DNA of 64,000 nt. Origin: Pollenia angustigena (taxonomy: Eukaryota; Arthropoda; Insecta; Diptera; Polleniidae). Below the pieces are notes generated by a model. The model was given only the letters and a program-made list of their open reading frames with translations. It searched no databases and was not told the origin of the DNA. Position numbers and translations under genes: made by a program. Positions 37,725 to 49,205 of the stretch are shown in pieces; position 1 is the stretch's first letter, and every line of letters begins with the position of its first letter. The DNA lies in the NCBI GenBank assembly GCA_930367215.1, contig OV884058.1:167134478-167198477 (forward strand). Reading direction: 5' to 3'.

Positions 37725-39342
37725 GGTGGCATGTCATAACGTCCAGTGTCATAGTGTCTATGGACACTCCAAAAAGTGTCACAGTGAAAATATCATTGTC
37801 CTTGGGCATCAAGACACTTTGCAAATGGACATTATGTAATTTTTAAAAATGTCATAAGGTCCATAATTACTAAAGAAGTTAAATACAAAAAAAGATCTAC
37901 ATACACGCAGATAAAAACATGTTTTATTATGGTCACAACCAACAAAAATAATTTTAAAGAAACTTATTTACCCATAATATGGTTGTCGGTGACAATGCTT
38001 TGGTTAAATTAAACATAATATAGTTAAAATTTTTTTAAAAACGGTTTTGTTGTTTTTTCTCTGGGTGCATATATTAAATATATAACGAAAACACTTTTGT
38101 GCGCAAGGATTTTCTCCCCTATGGTTTTACAAATACCGGCTGCGCTTAATAAAGCGTCTCGGCATAGGATTTTCGGGCGCAAGGATTTTCTCCTCTATGG
38201 TATAACAAAGACCGACTTCGCTAACTAAAGCTTCTCCGCACAGACGGCCTTTGGGCAGGCGCAAGGATTTTTTCCTTTATGATATAACAAGTACCGGTTT
38301 CGCAAAGTAAAGCTTATAAAACCTACCTTGTTTCCGAACGAAGGCCGACTTCATAGATAAGCTTTAGTTACCGAAGCCAGTGTTTGTTATACCATAGAGG
38401 AGAAAATCCTTGCGTCCTGCCGAAGGCCGGCTGTGCAGAGAAGCTGTAGTTAGCGAAGCCAATACGTCTATACCAGAGAACAGCTTTATGCAATTGAAAA
38501 AAAATCGCATTTAATCAACAGCAACAAATACACTCGCTTGCGGTCATACATGAAATTTCCTCAACCGCAAATATTCGCTGCTGGCTTGCAGTCATTCAAA
38601 TAACGCACATCGTACTTTGTTATTTATACAATCGTTAGCTTCGTTTTTTAATAAAGATGTTTTTGTGTTCGGTTCGAAAATGATTGTTTTGGTACAGAAA
38701 AAAAAAATACAAACAAAAAAGCCAGAAATCAAGCAATCTTACTCATGGATTTATTCAGCATTAACTATGTAGTACAAGAAAAAAAAATTTAAATCAAACT
38801 AAACACACATACATATGTAGGTACACACAATTTCCATAGAAACAGACTTTTTTTTTATTTTAAAAAGTACAGTAGTAGCAGTAGTAGGTATGTACAAAGT
38901 ATTTTTGTTATTGTTGTTTTTATTCTTGTTAATTTGGAAAAAGCGTCTCATCGAGTGGTTTATTGTTGTTGTTAATGTAAACAAAAGTATAAGAATGTGT
39001 TCTTTTGAATTTACTCAATTGTGTTATATTGCGTAAGCAACAAAAATGCAAATAAAGCACTTTCAATAAAAAACGAATAAATGCAAAAATAAAATGTGTA
39101 CGAAAGGATGTAAAAATTACCAACGTTGAACTTTGTTTTGCATGTATAGAGTTATTGTAAATTTTAGTGTATGAATAAATCAACAAAAATAGTGAATTTT
39201 GAGGTTCTCTGGTCTATACTTTCGAGTTGTGGCATTATGACACTCTACAAAAAAGTGTCATAAAGTCCATGGACACTGTGACACTTTTTGGAGTGTCTAG
39301 TGTCCACGGACACTATGACCCTGGACGTTATGACATGCCACC
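37725..39342. mobile_element. 1.62-kb TIR element with 8-bp duplication GCAAAAGC
   Basis: TIRs GGTGGCATGTCATAACGTCC and its complement are flanked by GCAAAAGC at 37717-37724 and 39343-39350. The subterminal regions are packed with variants of 'agtgtc' and 'ggacactatgac' in both orientations. The superfamily is unclear (8 bp fits hAT, P or Merlin). No transposase frame. Confidence 0.82.
38098..38475. repeat. ~75-80 bp repeat array, three direct then two inverted units
   Basis: The unit begins gcgcaaggattttctcc, then tatggtataacaa, then 'ctaactaaagcttctc'. Direct copies start near 38101, 38184 and 38259. Inverted copies lie at about 38335-38417 and 38418-38475. It lies inside the element 37725-39342. 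AT-skewed control-like sequence; no coding potential. Confidence 0.75.
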
Positions 39343-40030
39343 GCAAAAGCAATGATGTGACAGTTGCAATTCTGTATATATTGTTGTTGGATTGCAAACA
39401 AAAGCTACAATATTTTGCATTTGCACTTTCGCAAGACCATTCGCATCAAAGACTGAACTCCGCTAATGATATTTTTTCAATAGATAAGCAAGTGCAATGT
39501 GTAAAGTTTCAGTATATAAACTAGAGTTTCTACGCGGGAAAGAATTCCTGGAATCCCGGGACATTTTTTAAAAATTAATTCCGGTAAATTTTTTCCGGGA
39601 ATTTCAAATTAAATTTTTTGTAGAAAGCGAGAGCACGTTTTCGGTAGCAGGCAATATACATATCAAGAAGGATTAGAAATACAATCTCTGATGAGCTTAA
39701 AATAAAATTAATTTTACCAAGTTGCTATTAATAATAACTACTAAATATTAATAAGTTTAAATAAATCGTGATCTCAAAAAAAAAAAAAAATAAATTTATC
39801 TTCTATCTTCTTCTTCTATCTTCTATATATATAAAAATGAAAAATGTTTGTATGTTTGTTTGTTGGCTTATAGACTCCTAAACTACTGAGCCGATTTTTA
39901 TGAAATTTTGACAGCAACATCATGTGAGCGAGCCATAAAAATAAAATAGGCTACTTATTTTTCGATAGGGGCAGGGGAATTGGTACCCCCCATAAAATTG
40001 GATGCCAATATTAAATATCGCATAACTTAA

Positions 40031-40655
40031 GAGCCGCTGCACGCATTTTGTTGAACTTTTGGTAGTAGGATCTTCTGAGCCCCAAAATTGAAATAAAATA
40101 GCAGCGGGGGAAGTGGTTCCCCCCATAGGACTCCAATGTTTAATATCGTATATCTTAAGAACTGTTGTAGTAAGAATGTTCAAACTTTGTAGAAGTCACT
40201 CTTATGGTATACCACACTTTTGAAATTAAAAATAAAACGGGTAGGCGCAGGGGGGGAAATACCTGCCATAGGATCCAAATATTAAATATCGCTCAGCTGA
40301 AGAAATATTAAAGGGAGAGTCTTCAAACGTGGTTAAATCTATTATTATGGTAAACTATAAATTTCAATATAGAAATGGGCGGGGTTGAAAGAGGAGGAGC
40401 AGTACCCCTCATAGATAGAAATATTAATAAGAGCCGCTGCACGCATTTTGTTGAACTTTGGGTAGTAGAATCTTCTGAGCCCCAAAATTGAAATAAAGTA
40501 GCAGCGGGGGAAGTGTTACCCCCCATTGGACGCCAATATTTAATATCGCATATCTTAAGAACTGTTATAGTAAGAATGTTCAAACTTTGTAGAAGTCACT
40601 CTTATGGTATACCACAATTTTGAAAATAAAAAATAAAGCGGGTAGTCTGTGGCAT
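40031..40655 (+). repeat. 400-bp tandem duplication
   Basis: gagccgctgcacgcattttg starts at 40031 and again at 40431, and about 220 bp of each unit are nearly identical (through gaagtcactcttatggtata). The sequence just upstream ('ctcctaaactactgagccga', 'atgaaattttgacagca', 39878-39920) is of a type dispersed in insect genomes. Confidence 0.75.
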
Positions 40656-41851
40656 TTTAGCAAAACAACTTAAGTCAAATTTAAAAAGTTGAAAAAAATG
40701 TTGTCAATCGAATGCCTTTTCCGTCGATATGCTGAGTTATGGCACATCAAAGTTCAAAATTTGCCTATTTTTTACGTTTTTTTTTTTAAATTTTTCATTA
40801 TAATTTCGTTTTTTTTTCTACGTTATATTAAATATCTGGAATGTTTTATTTTTTAACCAAATAGTATATTTAATTACCAACATTTTAACCGAAATTTGAA
40901 AAATCGGATGAAAAATATAGTTTTTATTAAGTGTTTTGTGAAACGACAATATTTTCATCTCATATAAAATTTTGTTTTTTTTTTTAATACGTTAAAACTG
41001 ATGGATTTAAAAAATGCGGAATTTCATATGAGATGAAAATATTGTCGTTCCACAAAATCCTTAATAAAAACTTTTCGGTTGGGCTCCATAAGGGTTTGAT
41101 TGGGACCATACACCGAAAAACACAAAAGTACCGTTATCTAAAAAACGGTACTTAGGAAAAAAAAATTACAGCGTTTTTCGTGTTCAGGAGGCACCAATTA
41201 ACTTATCTAGGCATGTGGCGTTCTTGGTATTTTTTGGCTGTAAACCAGTGTTATTAACGAAATTTTTCTTTAATTTTGGTTTATTTAATTTTTTAATAAA
41301 AATGATTTTTTCACCGAGTTTTTTTTAAAAACTTTTCTGCCATCTTATCTCGACTTAAGATATTTTGTCAAATTTAAAAAGTTGAAAAAATGTTGCTAAT
41401 CATACGAATTTTCATTCAAAAACATTTTTGTTTACGTTCCCAGCAAAAACTTTACTTACAATCCTACTTTTAATGACTTCAAGAATTCATTACTTTGTAG
41501 CTTTATTCGCCAAAAAAATGTTTACTTTATTGACTTTGTGTAACTATATATTTTTATAAAAATTTTAAGTATAAAAAAACATATTTTTTTTATATTATAA
41601 TAGGCTTAATTATAAAGGATTACTTTTGGGACATCTCGAACAAAAATAAGTACTTTTTCTAGTAGAAAAGTAAGTAGTCGGCTCGTCAAATTCTCATTAC
41701 TTTTCTGCTTATTTTGTAAGCAAAGTTTTTGCTGGGTTTTTCAAATTTTGTATTATAAAATAAATTTTTCTGTAATTTTGGTTTATTTTATTATTTGATA
41801 AAATGATTTTTTCAACGAGTTGACTTAAGATGTTTTGTCAAAATGCCACAG
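40647..41851. mobile_element. nested TIR unit within the 39522 element
   Basis: CTGTGGCATTTT with AAAACAACTTAAGTCAA at the left faces CTGTGGCATTTTGACAAAAC (reversed) at the right. A further inner palindrome pairs 40919-40965 with 41025-41075 (cgacaatattttcatctcat). Flanking duplications are unclear, so it may be a structural part of the enclosing element instead. Confidence 0.5.
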
Positions 41852-42757
41852 ATCCTGGGATTCCCGGAATAAAATTTTTATGTTTCGTTTCCCGGGAATA
41901 GATAAAGAGATATTAGAAACTCTAATATAAACCCGGAAAATTAAAATTTTGAGTTCAGTCACTTTTGAACTAGGTGTGCGCTATGAGGCCTATTGTAAGT
42001 TTTCGATCGATCATCATTAAAGTTAGTACTACTCGTATAATGTCAAGTCATAAAGAACTAAATTAAACGAAAATTCATAATTATTACCAGGGAAATATGC
42101 TCTGAAAAGATTTATTTATGCGCATTAAATATGCACTAAAAACTTGAAAATATGCCCTAAAAATTGTTAAAAATATGCAAAACAAAAAGTTTTGAAGACA
42201 GATTTATGCCCTGTACTTTGTGAAACAGAACGATTTAATAACGAGTATTTTATAAAATGCATCTTTAGAAGATATTAGATAGATCCAGCTCTTTAGTTCA
42301 TTATTTAGACTTCATATGCTAATATTTGGCAGACCGGAAAAAGAAGCTGGTGTACAGCAGGACGTTTAAGGGCTACTGGAGGAGGAAATGATTAAGATTA
42401 ATAGTCTAGTCTATAGTCTTGTGTTTCATCAAGTCTGGTTTGATGAAGTCGAGCCTACTTTATTGTCTTATCTTAAATCGGAAGTTTTCGAATAAATCTG
42501 CCCTAACCCAATTCTCGGTAAGGAGATCTTAAAGAAATATCTCAAGAAAACTTTTAACAACACCGTTTGTTAAAAAAAAAAATTTTAAGTCAACAAACTT
42601 TTTACTTGACTCAATATTTATCAAAATGACACTGCAAAATAGCACTCAATAAAACACATTTAATAACGAAATAATCAAAGATTTCTACATATTCAATATA
42701 TTGTATACAAATAGTATTTGAATTAAAGTAAAGTAAGAATTAATACTACTTTTGTTT

Positions 42758-43035
42758 ATTATACCCACACCACAATAGTGGAGAGGGTATTATGCATTTG
42801 TGCTGATGTGTGTAACGTCTTAAAATAGTGGTCCTATACCCACCTTACAGTATACCGATCTACTCAGAATCATTTTCTGAGTCGAACTAACGATGTCCGT
42901 CCGGCTGGCTGGCTGGCTGTCCATGTAACCTTGTGCGCAAAGTACAGGTCGCAATTTTGGAGATAATTTGATAAAATTTGGGTCAAAGATTCTTATTGGC
43001 ACAAGGAACAAGCATATTGAAAATGGGCCGAATTA
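42758..43035 (+). mobile_element. fragment of a second DINE-like family
   Basis: It begins TTATACCCACACCACAATAG and has a 'gatgtccgtccggctggctg' core (42892-42911), the same architecture as DINE-1 but a different sequence. Related pieces lie at 29912-30070 (inverted) and 48490-48650. Confidence 0.55.
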
Positions 43036-43360
43036 TAGGACCACGAGGGAACTTTGTCAACTTTAAAGAGCCAAAAGAAATGATCTTCTTCTACCTTGAC
43101 GTTTTTTGTAACCGATAAATATTTTAAACCAAATTTTTCTATATAACTTGATTATATTTTTTTATTCGTTCGTCGAGTTATCGATGTTTCGGTAAACAAT
43201 ATTACGCCTAAAGCACGTTTGTCTGTTTCTACGGGTTGCGTTTTTTGTCATTTTCTTATTTTTTCCATTAAACGCCGTTGTAACGTTGTACGTATCATTT
43301 AACATCAAGAAGACAAAAAGATATTTTGCTGATTATTTTTCTTATTGTTTTTTTTTTTGC

Positions 43361-43367
43361 TATAAAA
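43361..43367 (+). promoter_or_regulatory. TATA box of the yellow-g-type gene
   Basis: TATAAAA follows a T-rich tract and lies about 315 bp upstream of the start codon. A transcription start about 30 bp downstream (near 43391) would give a 5' UTR of roughly 285 bp without an intron. TATA-driven, stage-specific expression would suit a follicle-cell gene. The placement is by motif only. Confidence 0.45.
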
Positions 43368-43675
43368 TCATTTTGCAGTTTGCCAAATGAAACTAGTTGA
43401 AATTTAAAGCTGAGTGAAGCGAAAAAAAGAACAAAACGCTAAGTGCTAAAAGAAACAAGTAAAAAGTCATTAAAACATAGTGACCAATAGACCAACCGGT
43501 GTATATTTGAGTGCCCTTCAGCCATAACAACAACTAACAACTTTTAGTTTATACACCTGCTCTATCGTTGTGTTTAATTTCCTGTGCTCACACATACAAA
43601 TTCTCTTACACATACTCTGTTTTGTTTCTATTACGGTATTGTTCGCTGTAAGCAGCGAAAACGCATCAAGAGAAG

Positions 43676-46600
43676 ATGTGGTGGCGTTGGTGGTGGCAAC
43701 AACACGTAACAAATGTACAAAGAGTTTGCTTGTTAACTATTGCAATAACAGTCATTTGCTTAAATTGCTTGCCAAAGTGTCAGGCTCAAGGTACAAAATA
43801 TGGACTTTGGACACCGGAGAAATCTTGTCAAGATAGTGGCAGTGTAGTACAGTGGACTGGAGGTCAATTTGAATTTCCCTGCTCCTCAACAAAGTCTTTG
43901 TTTAAAAGTTCGGGAAAATACATATCGAAAAATGTTATAGCCACTAGAGCTCAGCTAATAAGGGATACGATTTTTCTGGCTTTGCCGCGCTATAGAAAGG
44001 GTGTCCCTGCCACATTGGTGAAATCCACTATCCAACCTGGTACCTGTTCCACTACTTTGTCACCATTTCCATGTTGGGACATGCAGGAGGAAGGAAATTG
44101 CAAGGCTTTACAGTCTGTAGTAGATTTAGTAGTTGATCAAAACGAAGTCGTTTGGGTTTTGGATACGGGAATTGTTAATACTTTGGAAACCCCCATACTT
44201 AAATGTCCTCCCAAAGTGGTAGCCATTTCTGCTAAAACGGGAAAAATTTTAAAAATTATTGACTTGGGTAGTTTAACTTCTTCTAACTCACGTTTACAGT
44301 ATTTGGCTGTGGACTATGCCCCTGATGGTGGCTGCTTTGTTTATGTTAGTGATGCTGCCAATCGTGCCATTATAGTGTTCAATATTCAGGCTGATCGTGG
44401 TTTCCGTATTGTTTTACCAAAAGCTGTGACCACTGGTTGTCGTTTAAGGGATGTCCTCTATATAGCTTTAATACGGCAAAATTGTGGCACAACAGAGTTG
44501 TATTTTACCTATTTGAGCACAAATAAATTGTTTTCACTGAAGTCGGAGTACTTGAGAAGTGGGGCAGCGGATGGTAAAATTATGGGTGAGTAGAATTTTC
44601 CTGAATTTTCATTAATAGACTTACAGATTAACGGCAAATTTCACCAAGTAAAAACTTACCATTACTTAAACTTCCAGTTAACAATAAGTTTTTGGCAGTT
44701 ATAATTGATAGTTATAGCTCGACTTGGTTAAAGTGGCCCTTAGATGCTTGTTTTTAACTAAAACTCTGATTTTTATTTTCTTGTTTATGATTTAAAATAG
44801 ATTTATATCTGTATTTGAGTTTAAATCTTTTCATTGATCTTAATGTTATATAATTAATATTTATCTAACATTGTTAATGTACACAGGATTTGTTTCCGAA
44901 TTTAATCATCGTTATATGTAGAGGAACTAGATATAATAACGAGTCGATTTGGTCGTTTCTTAACACTTAACACTCCTAACACTTTTTAAATGTTTGAGCA
45001 AAAGTGTAGTCTCCTTTGTCAAAACGGAGTACTTTAGATTCTACTTGATTGTCTGGATCCAATAGAATTTTTAAATTAAATGAGATCCCTTTAACAATAA
45101 ATAATGTTGCCATACTTGTTCTTGCTAGATCTTTAGATTCTGATGCCAGAGAGTTTTTTTACCGGACGATATTTTAACTGCTTCATTTTTGGTTCATAAC
45201 CATAATTCAGTACTTGTACATGCGATATGTTCCAATATTAAACCAACCTTGCAAATTAGGGCATTTAATAGCGATTGGTTGTGATCTTTATCGAATGCCG
45301 TATTTTTGCCTCTAAAAAGTCTTTGGGAATGAAATGTTTTTAATATGGGCACTCCCACAGAGTGTCTTGTTACGCCACTATGCAACTAATCATGCATTTT
45401 AGACCCATGTTGTTTAAAAATTTTCTCTCTCTCACTCAATTGCGTTTTTCACACAAAAATGCTTCGTAGCGTAACGTAATAAGAAGTCGACTTTCCTGCT
45501 CATCCTGACAATCATTTGCGTCCTCTTTTTCATTATCAGTCATCTTTTGTAATCTTTAATTTTTAAAACATCACCAAATCAAAGTCAAAAATGTATCATG
45601 AAGTTTAAGTTTCCTTAGTTTACTTAGAAGTGCACTTTGGGACAGATAACATTGTAAAAGCAAATTGCTTTGCAACTGACGTTTTGGTAGTCAGCCATTG
45701 AATTTAAATAAATCTTGCTTTTTTCTTAATGTTATCATTTTTCTTTTTCAACATCTGTGCCCATGTTCTGTAACTCTCGCGTCGAGAAAGTTTTCGATTG
45801 AAATGTGTGAAATGAAACAAAAATGCCATAAATTGAAACTAACAGCTGTTTTTCTCACTTAACTGTGTCTCTAACTTTTTTGGCGAGTACAAGCTGTCAC
45901 GTAAGGAAATAACTCTCCAATTTACAGAAAAAGTGTAGCTGTAACATTTTGGTGAGAAAAGTTCCCACTTTGAACTGTCAAATAAACTCACGAATAAAAA
46001 AGGGGCGAGAAAAAATTTAAACACTAAAAAACAATTAAAAATGCAAAATGCAAAGAATAATAAAAATAATATTTTGTTCTTGGCACATTTTTCATTGTTT
46101 TACTATTTTGCTTTTAACATTTTAAAGGCCCAAATACACTTGTCAAATGCTTGACATCAAGCTCGTGTATGTGTGCTTGACATTAGAACATACATTTGCT
46201 GGATAAGCTGTCAAGCATTCATTTTGCATTTTATTTTGAAGTAACAACAGCAGGAGCAAAAAATATTAAATTATAGATAAAAAGTGTTTAATTGTGATTA
46301 CTTACTTTTAACTGTGTTGCTTTTTAATAAATAAAAAAAGAATTGAAGAAAAGAAGGAGCAAATTATTAAATAATTTTTTTTTTCTACAAAGCATTTTTT
46401 TGTTTTTCACCCGACATTTTTAGCGTCTGTTCGGTTTGAAATCACGTTTAAAGTGCGTGGGTGCTTGAAGAGAAACGCCAATACATTCATCAAAATCACT
46501 CGTCAAGCATGCTAAATATCTAAATTTTTTGATTTTCCATCAAGCATCGTCGGTGTCACACATACAAACTCATTTTCACTAATACTACCTTAATGCTGGA

Positions 46601-47505
46601 TGGGAATTTGACCAGTGTATTTGGACCTTAATAAAAGAATGTCTTCAAAGCTCGTTTGCAAACAACAAACATTAAAGTCGCTCTTTATACAATTTGGTAT
46701 AGCCGACGGTTGTATTTTCGCCGCCGTCTTTGAAAAATTTTTAATTTTTGGTAAATTTTGGTCGCCGTCAACGATATATGCTACTGGCGTTGTGAACGTC
46801 TGCAATGTCACATCGGCTTCGAGTGCAATATTATGACATTTATAACGTAACGGCGTAATCTCTTTTGATAGTTTTCGACATGAGTTACAGACACACATTT
46901 CTCTCACTTTTCGAGAAACGATGGAATATTTTGTTTCACATCTTTTCGATGCAAAAAGTTCTCACTAAAGTTACAGAACATGGGTACTGGTCAACAAATT
47001 AAGCCATTTTCACTATTTAAATTTATTTGTAGTTACATTTCTATTTTGTTTTTCTTAATTTTTTTTTTTTTTGTAATAACACCAATTTAAAGATTATTAT
47101 TGCCCACCCAAACCAAACTTGTATTTCGAATTACCTCTTTCTCGCTTAATCACCATAACAATTTATTTTTGTTTATTTTTTTTTTTTTTTGTATTTTTTC
47201 AAAATCTAGATCTTGGCAAAAAGCCATCACGTATGGTCATTATTGGCACGGATAATGGTTCAGCCATCTTTTTCCGTAATGAAGGTGACGCTGAAGTATT
47301 CCGTTGGGATACAAACACCCCATTTGTTGAGGCAAATTTCAAACCAGTTTATCGTTCGCCCACCTGTCAGTTGGCCACACATGCCGTGCCCGATTACAAG
47401 CGCAATACAATGCGTGTGTTACAGAGTAATTTTCCTGATTTTATGCAAAATCGTGTTGGTTGCGGTGCCATACAACAATTGACAATGATGCAGGGCTGTT
47501 GGTAA
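43676..47505 (+). CDS. yellow-g/g2: Yellow/MRJP-family secreted protein, yellow-g or yellow-g2 type (two exons)
   Basis: Coding exon 1 is 43676-44585 and exon 2 is 47210-47505. The donor is GTGAGT at 44586. The acceptor is CTAG ending at 47209, after a long pyrimidine run. The joined codon GAT keeps the frame (IMD/LGKKPSRMVIIGTDNG), giving 401 aa, the usual length for insect Yellow proteins. Residues 1-38 look like a signal peptide: an odd Trp-rich start MWWRWWW, a hydrophobic stretch around VCLLTIAITVICL, and likely cleavage near CQAQ. The rest is one MRJP/yellow beta-propeller domain with family-like blocks (LPRYRKGVPATLVK, CWDMQEEGNCKALQSVVDL, VWVLDTGIVN, YVSDAANRAIIVFN, TDNGSAIFF, PVYRSPTCQLATHA) and a sequon NGS in exon 2. 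Drosophila yellow-g and yellow-g2 act in ovarian follicle cells in eggshell/vitelline-membrane hardening; that role is inferred here. I cannot separate g from g2 by eye. No stop or frameshift is seen. The adjacent paralogue expected from Drosophila is not in this window. Confidence 0.93.
44641..44739. mobile_element. 99-bp Harbinger-like MITE in the yellow-g intron
   Basis: The termini are inverted (ACGGCAAATTTCACCAAG against CTTGGTTAAAGTGGCCC reversed) and flanked by TTA at 44638-44640 and 44740-44742. It belongs to the same family as the copies at 22281 and 54806. It is more diverged than they are. Confidence 0.65.
45760..46984. mobile_element. 1.2-kb TIR element in the yellow-g intron
   Basis: CCCATGTTCTGTAACT at 45760 is exactly repeated in inverted orientation ending at 46984, and weaker similarity continues inward. 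I see no coding capacity and no clear target duplication. The inside contains repeated 'caagca' and 'cttgac' motifs (46.14-46.56 kb) that may be a further nested element. Confidence 0.6.
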
Positions 47506-48280
47506 ATAAAAGCGCACAAAAAACAAAACGTGGAAATCAAAGGCTCAGGGAGCTAGAAAACAAAGGAACGGTCAAAAGGTTGTTATGTCTTTTTTGTTAC
47601 AGAGCTTTGTAGGAGCGAAGGTGTTGTGTTTTTGTGTGTTATGAGATAATATGACCTGGGCGCTTTGGCAAAAGAAAGTCTAGTCTGCCCCAGAAAAATC
47701 CACCAACAAACACACACATTCAATTTGAGTTGTTTAAAAAAATACACACAATTTTACTTTCCAATTTAACTTTGAGCAATTTAAATTTTTAAACTCCAAT
47801 TAAGTATTAAAATTGCAATGTGGCATTTAAGTTGTTTCAAATAGAGTTTTTTTCTATTAACTGCATTTTTTCATACCATGTGTCAATTTAAATTTATAAC
47901 TTTTTTTTTAATTTTCTCCCCTAAAGCAGAGAAAAGGTTTTGATAAATGACTCGGTGGTTATTAGAGAAAGAAAAATGAAGCATATTTTAGTTGTAGTAC
48001 AAAAAAATTGTAAGAATAGTTTTTAAAGACTTAAATCCTTTTGATTTCTATTTGATATTTAATTTCAGTTTTTATGAATTTTTTATACTTTTTTTACTTA
48101 GTTCTTATTTCGGTGTGGGGCTTCTTGTGTAAGTTTTATTTATTATAGATAATTTAAGTTTTATAAAGAAGTTTTTCTTATGTAACAATAAATCGTTTAA
48201 GCAGAAAAACATGGCTTAATAAGTTTAAAATTAAATTCAATTAAGTTATGGTGAATAAAGCCGTAATTTTTTTTAATAAA
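47505..48280 (+). terminator. 3' UTR with candidate poly(A) signals
   Basis: AATAAA occurs at 47505-47510, overlapping the stop codon, then at 48187-48192, at 48254-48259 and just beyond. The closest would give an almost absent 3' UTR; the 48.19-48.28 kb cluster would give one of about 0.7 kb. I cannot tell which is used. Confidence 0.35.
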
Positions 48281-49092
48281 ACTTTTATGAAAATTTCGTT
48301 TTAATTATCTAAACAAGTCAAATTACCTTTAAACTGCAGTTTTTGCACACTGAGAAGAAACATCTATATATTCGTACTAAAATCAAGCCGAAGAGGTGTC
48401 AATAGTACGGTAAGTACGGCTTTTCTTAAATTAAGTACAGAATGCTTGAATAAAATATAAAATTATTAAGATGGTTTATAGACACAAAGACTCTATTAGG
48501 AAAAAAAGTTCTTTGCGCAGAAGGTCTACAACGCATAGACAACCAGCCACCAGGACGGACGACTCAGATACTGATTCTAAGTCGACCGGTATACAAAAAT
48601 AAATATTTGCATGTGTTGTACACATCAGCTCAAGCTCATAATATCCTACTTACCTGAATAAGAAAAATATTGGTCATACTGATAAGATTCATATAGAAGT
48701 TCAAAATATTAAAGCAAAATACCATTGAAAACCTCAAATAAAGTAATAAAACTTAAATTAAAATAATAATTATTTCTTCTTCCATAAATATATCTAGAGA
48801 AGGTTAACAATTTTCATTGCCGTTCCTTAAAATACTTAATTTAACAAACAAAATTCCTGTTTTGGATTCAGCTGACAGTCTGCTTCGCAAATCCGTTTAA
48901 AAATGCTAAGGGCGCTTGATATTCGTTAACTAAAGCATTTTAAATGTTAAAGCAAGCACAAAATTAATAACTGTTTGTAATATTGGAAACATATCTCCAG
49001 GAGTTTTTCCTATAAACTTCGGAAATATTTTCTTTTAATTAACTTTGGAAATATGCTGAAATTTTTTAGATCAACAATATCTTAAATACTAT
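47511..49092. other. 3' flank of the yellow gene
   Basis: AT-rich; contains likely 3' UTR to about 48.28 kb, then a DINE-like fragment (48490-48650). Nothing else supported. Confidence 0.45.
48490..48650 (-). mobile_element. fragment of the second DINE-like family
   Basis: This matches, in inverted orientation, the core of the 42758 fragment (agacaaccagccaccaggac, ctaagtcgaccggtatac, gttgtacacatcagc). It lies about 1 kb downstream of the yellow gene. Confidence 0.5.
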
Positions 49093-49205
49093 CTGCCGTA
49101 TTCATAAAAAAAAATAGATTTGAAATGTATTTTAAGAAAAATTTGTATGAAAATGTTGCCTTAAAACACATTTCAAACTTGTTTTATTTTTTATGAATAC
49201 GGCAG
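49093..49205. mobile_element. 113-bp MITE (CTGCCGTATTCATAAA family), copy 1
   Basis: CTGCCGTATTCATAAAAAA at the left matches its complement at the right, with TAT outside each end. Two related copies lie at 51091-51204 and 53564-53691. Confidence 0.75.

Larger units (their letters stand above)
39522..41924. mobile_element. 2.4-kb hAT-like element with 8-bp duplication ATATAAAC
   Basis: The termini TAGAGTTTCTA and complement are flanked by ATATAAAC at 39514-39521 and 41925-41932. Subterminal 'cctggaatcccggga' and 'ttcccggga' motifs are inverted at the two ends. TAGAG ends and an 8-bp duplication fit hAT. The interior is non-coding: a 400-bp tandem duplication and a nested TIR unit. Confidence 0.82.
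36669..41981. mobile_element. Tc1/mariner-sized TIR element split by two later insertions
   Basis: The left end TCGCACAACTAGTTCAAAAG and the right end reversed GCGCACACCTAGTTCAAAAG continue matching to ACTCAAAA, with TA outside each. Subtracting the insertions at 37725-39342 and 39522-41924 with their duplications leaves about 1.28 kb, the size of a Tc1/mariner element. No DDE transposase frame was recognised in the three remaining pieces. Confidence 0.62.
44586..47209 (+). other. intron of the yellow-g-type gene
   Basis: This 2624-bp intron is bounded by GTGAGT and CTAG. It holds a 99-bp Harbinger-like MITE (44641-44739) and a 1.2-kb element with CCCATGTTCTGTAACT termini (45760-46984). No further exon is needed, because the two coding exons join in frame without loss of conserved residues. 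Confidence 0.88.

Noticed and set aside
38098..38475. CRISPR-like array
   Set aside because: The units are imperfect, have no unique spacers, switch orientation, and the genome is eukaryotic.
43518..43836. Frames of 64 (minus) and 88 (plus) codons around the yellow start
   Set aside because: They overlap the signal peptide coding sequence in other frames; the yellow frame is conserved and continues to the splice site.
45194..45385. 63-codon minus-strand frame inside the yellow intron
   Set aside because: Some resemblance to LINE C-terminal text (VGVPILKTFHSQRL) but too short and without RT motifs to support a call.
46590..46907. 105-codon minus-strand frame in the yellow intron
   Set aside because: It lies in the TIR element 45760-46984, overlaps a plus-strand frame of similar length, and shows no motif.
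47119..47209. Upstream extension of the second yellow exon
   Set aside because: It is the T-rich intron end before the CTAG acceptor; the conserved protein resumes exactly at 47210.
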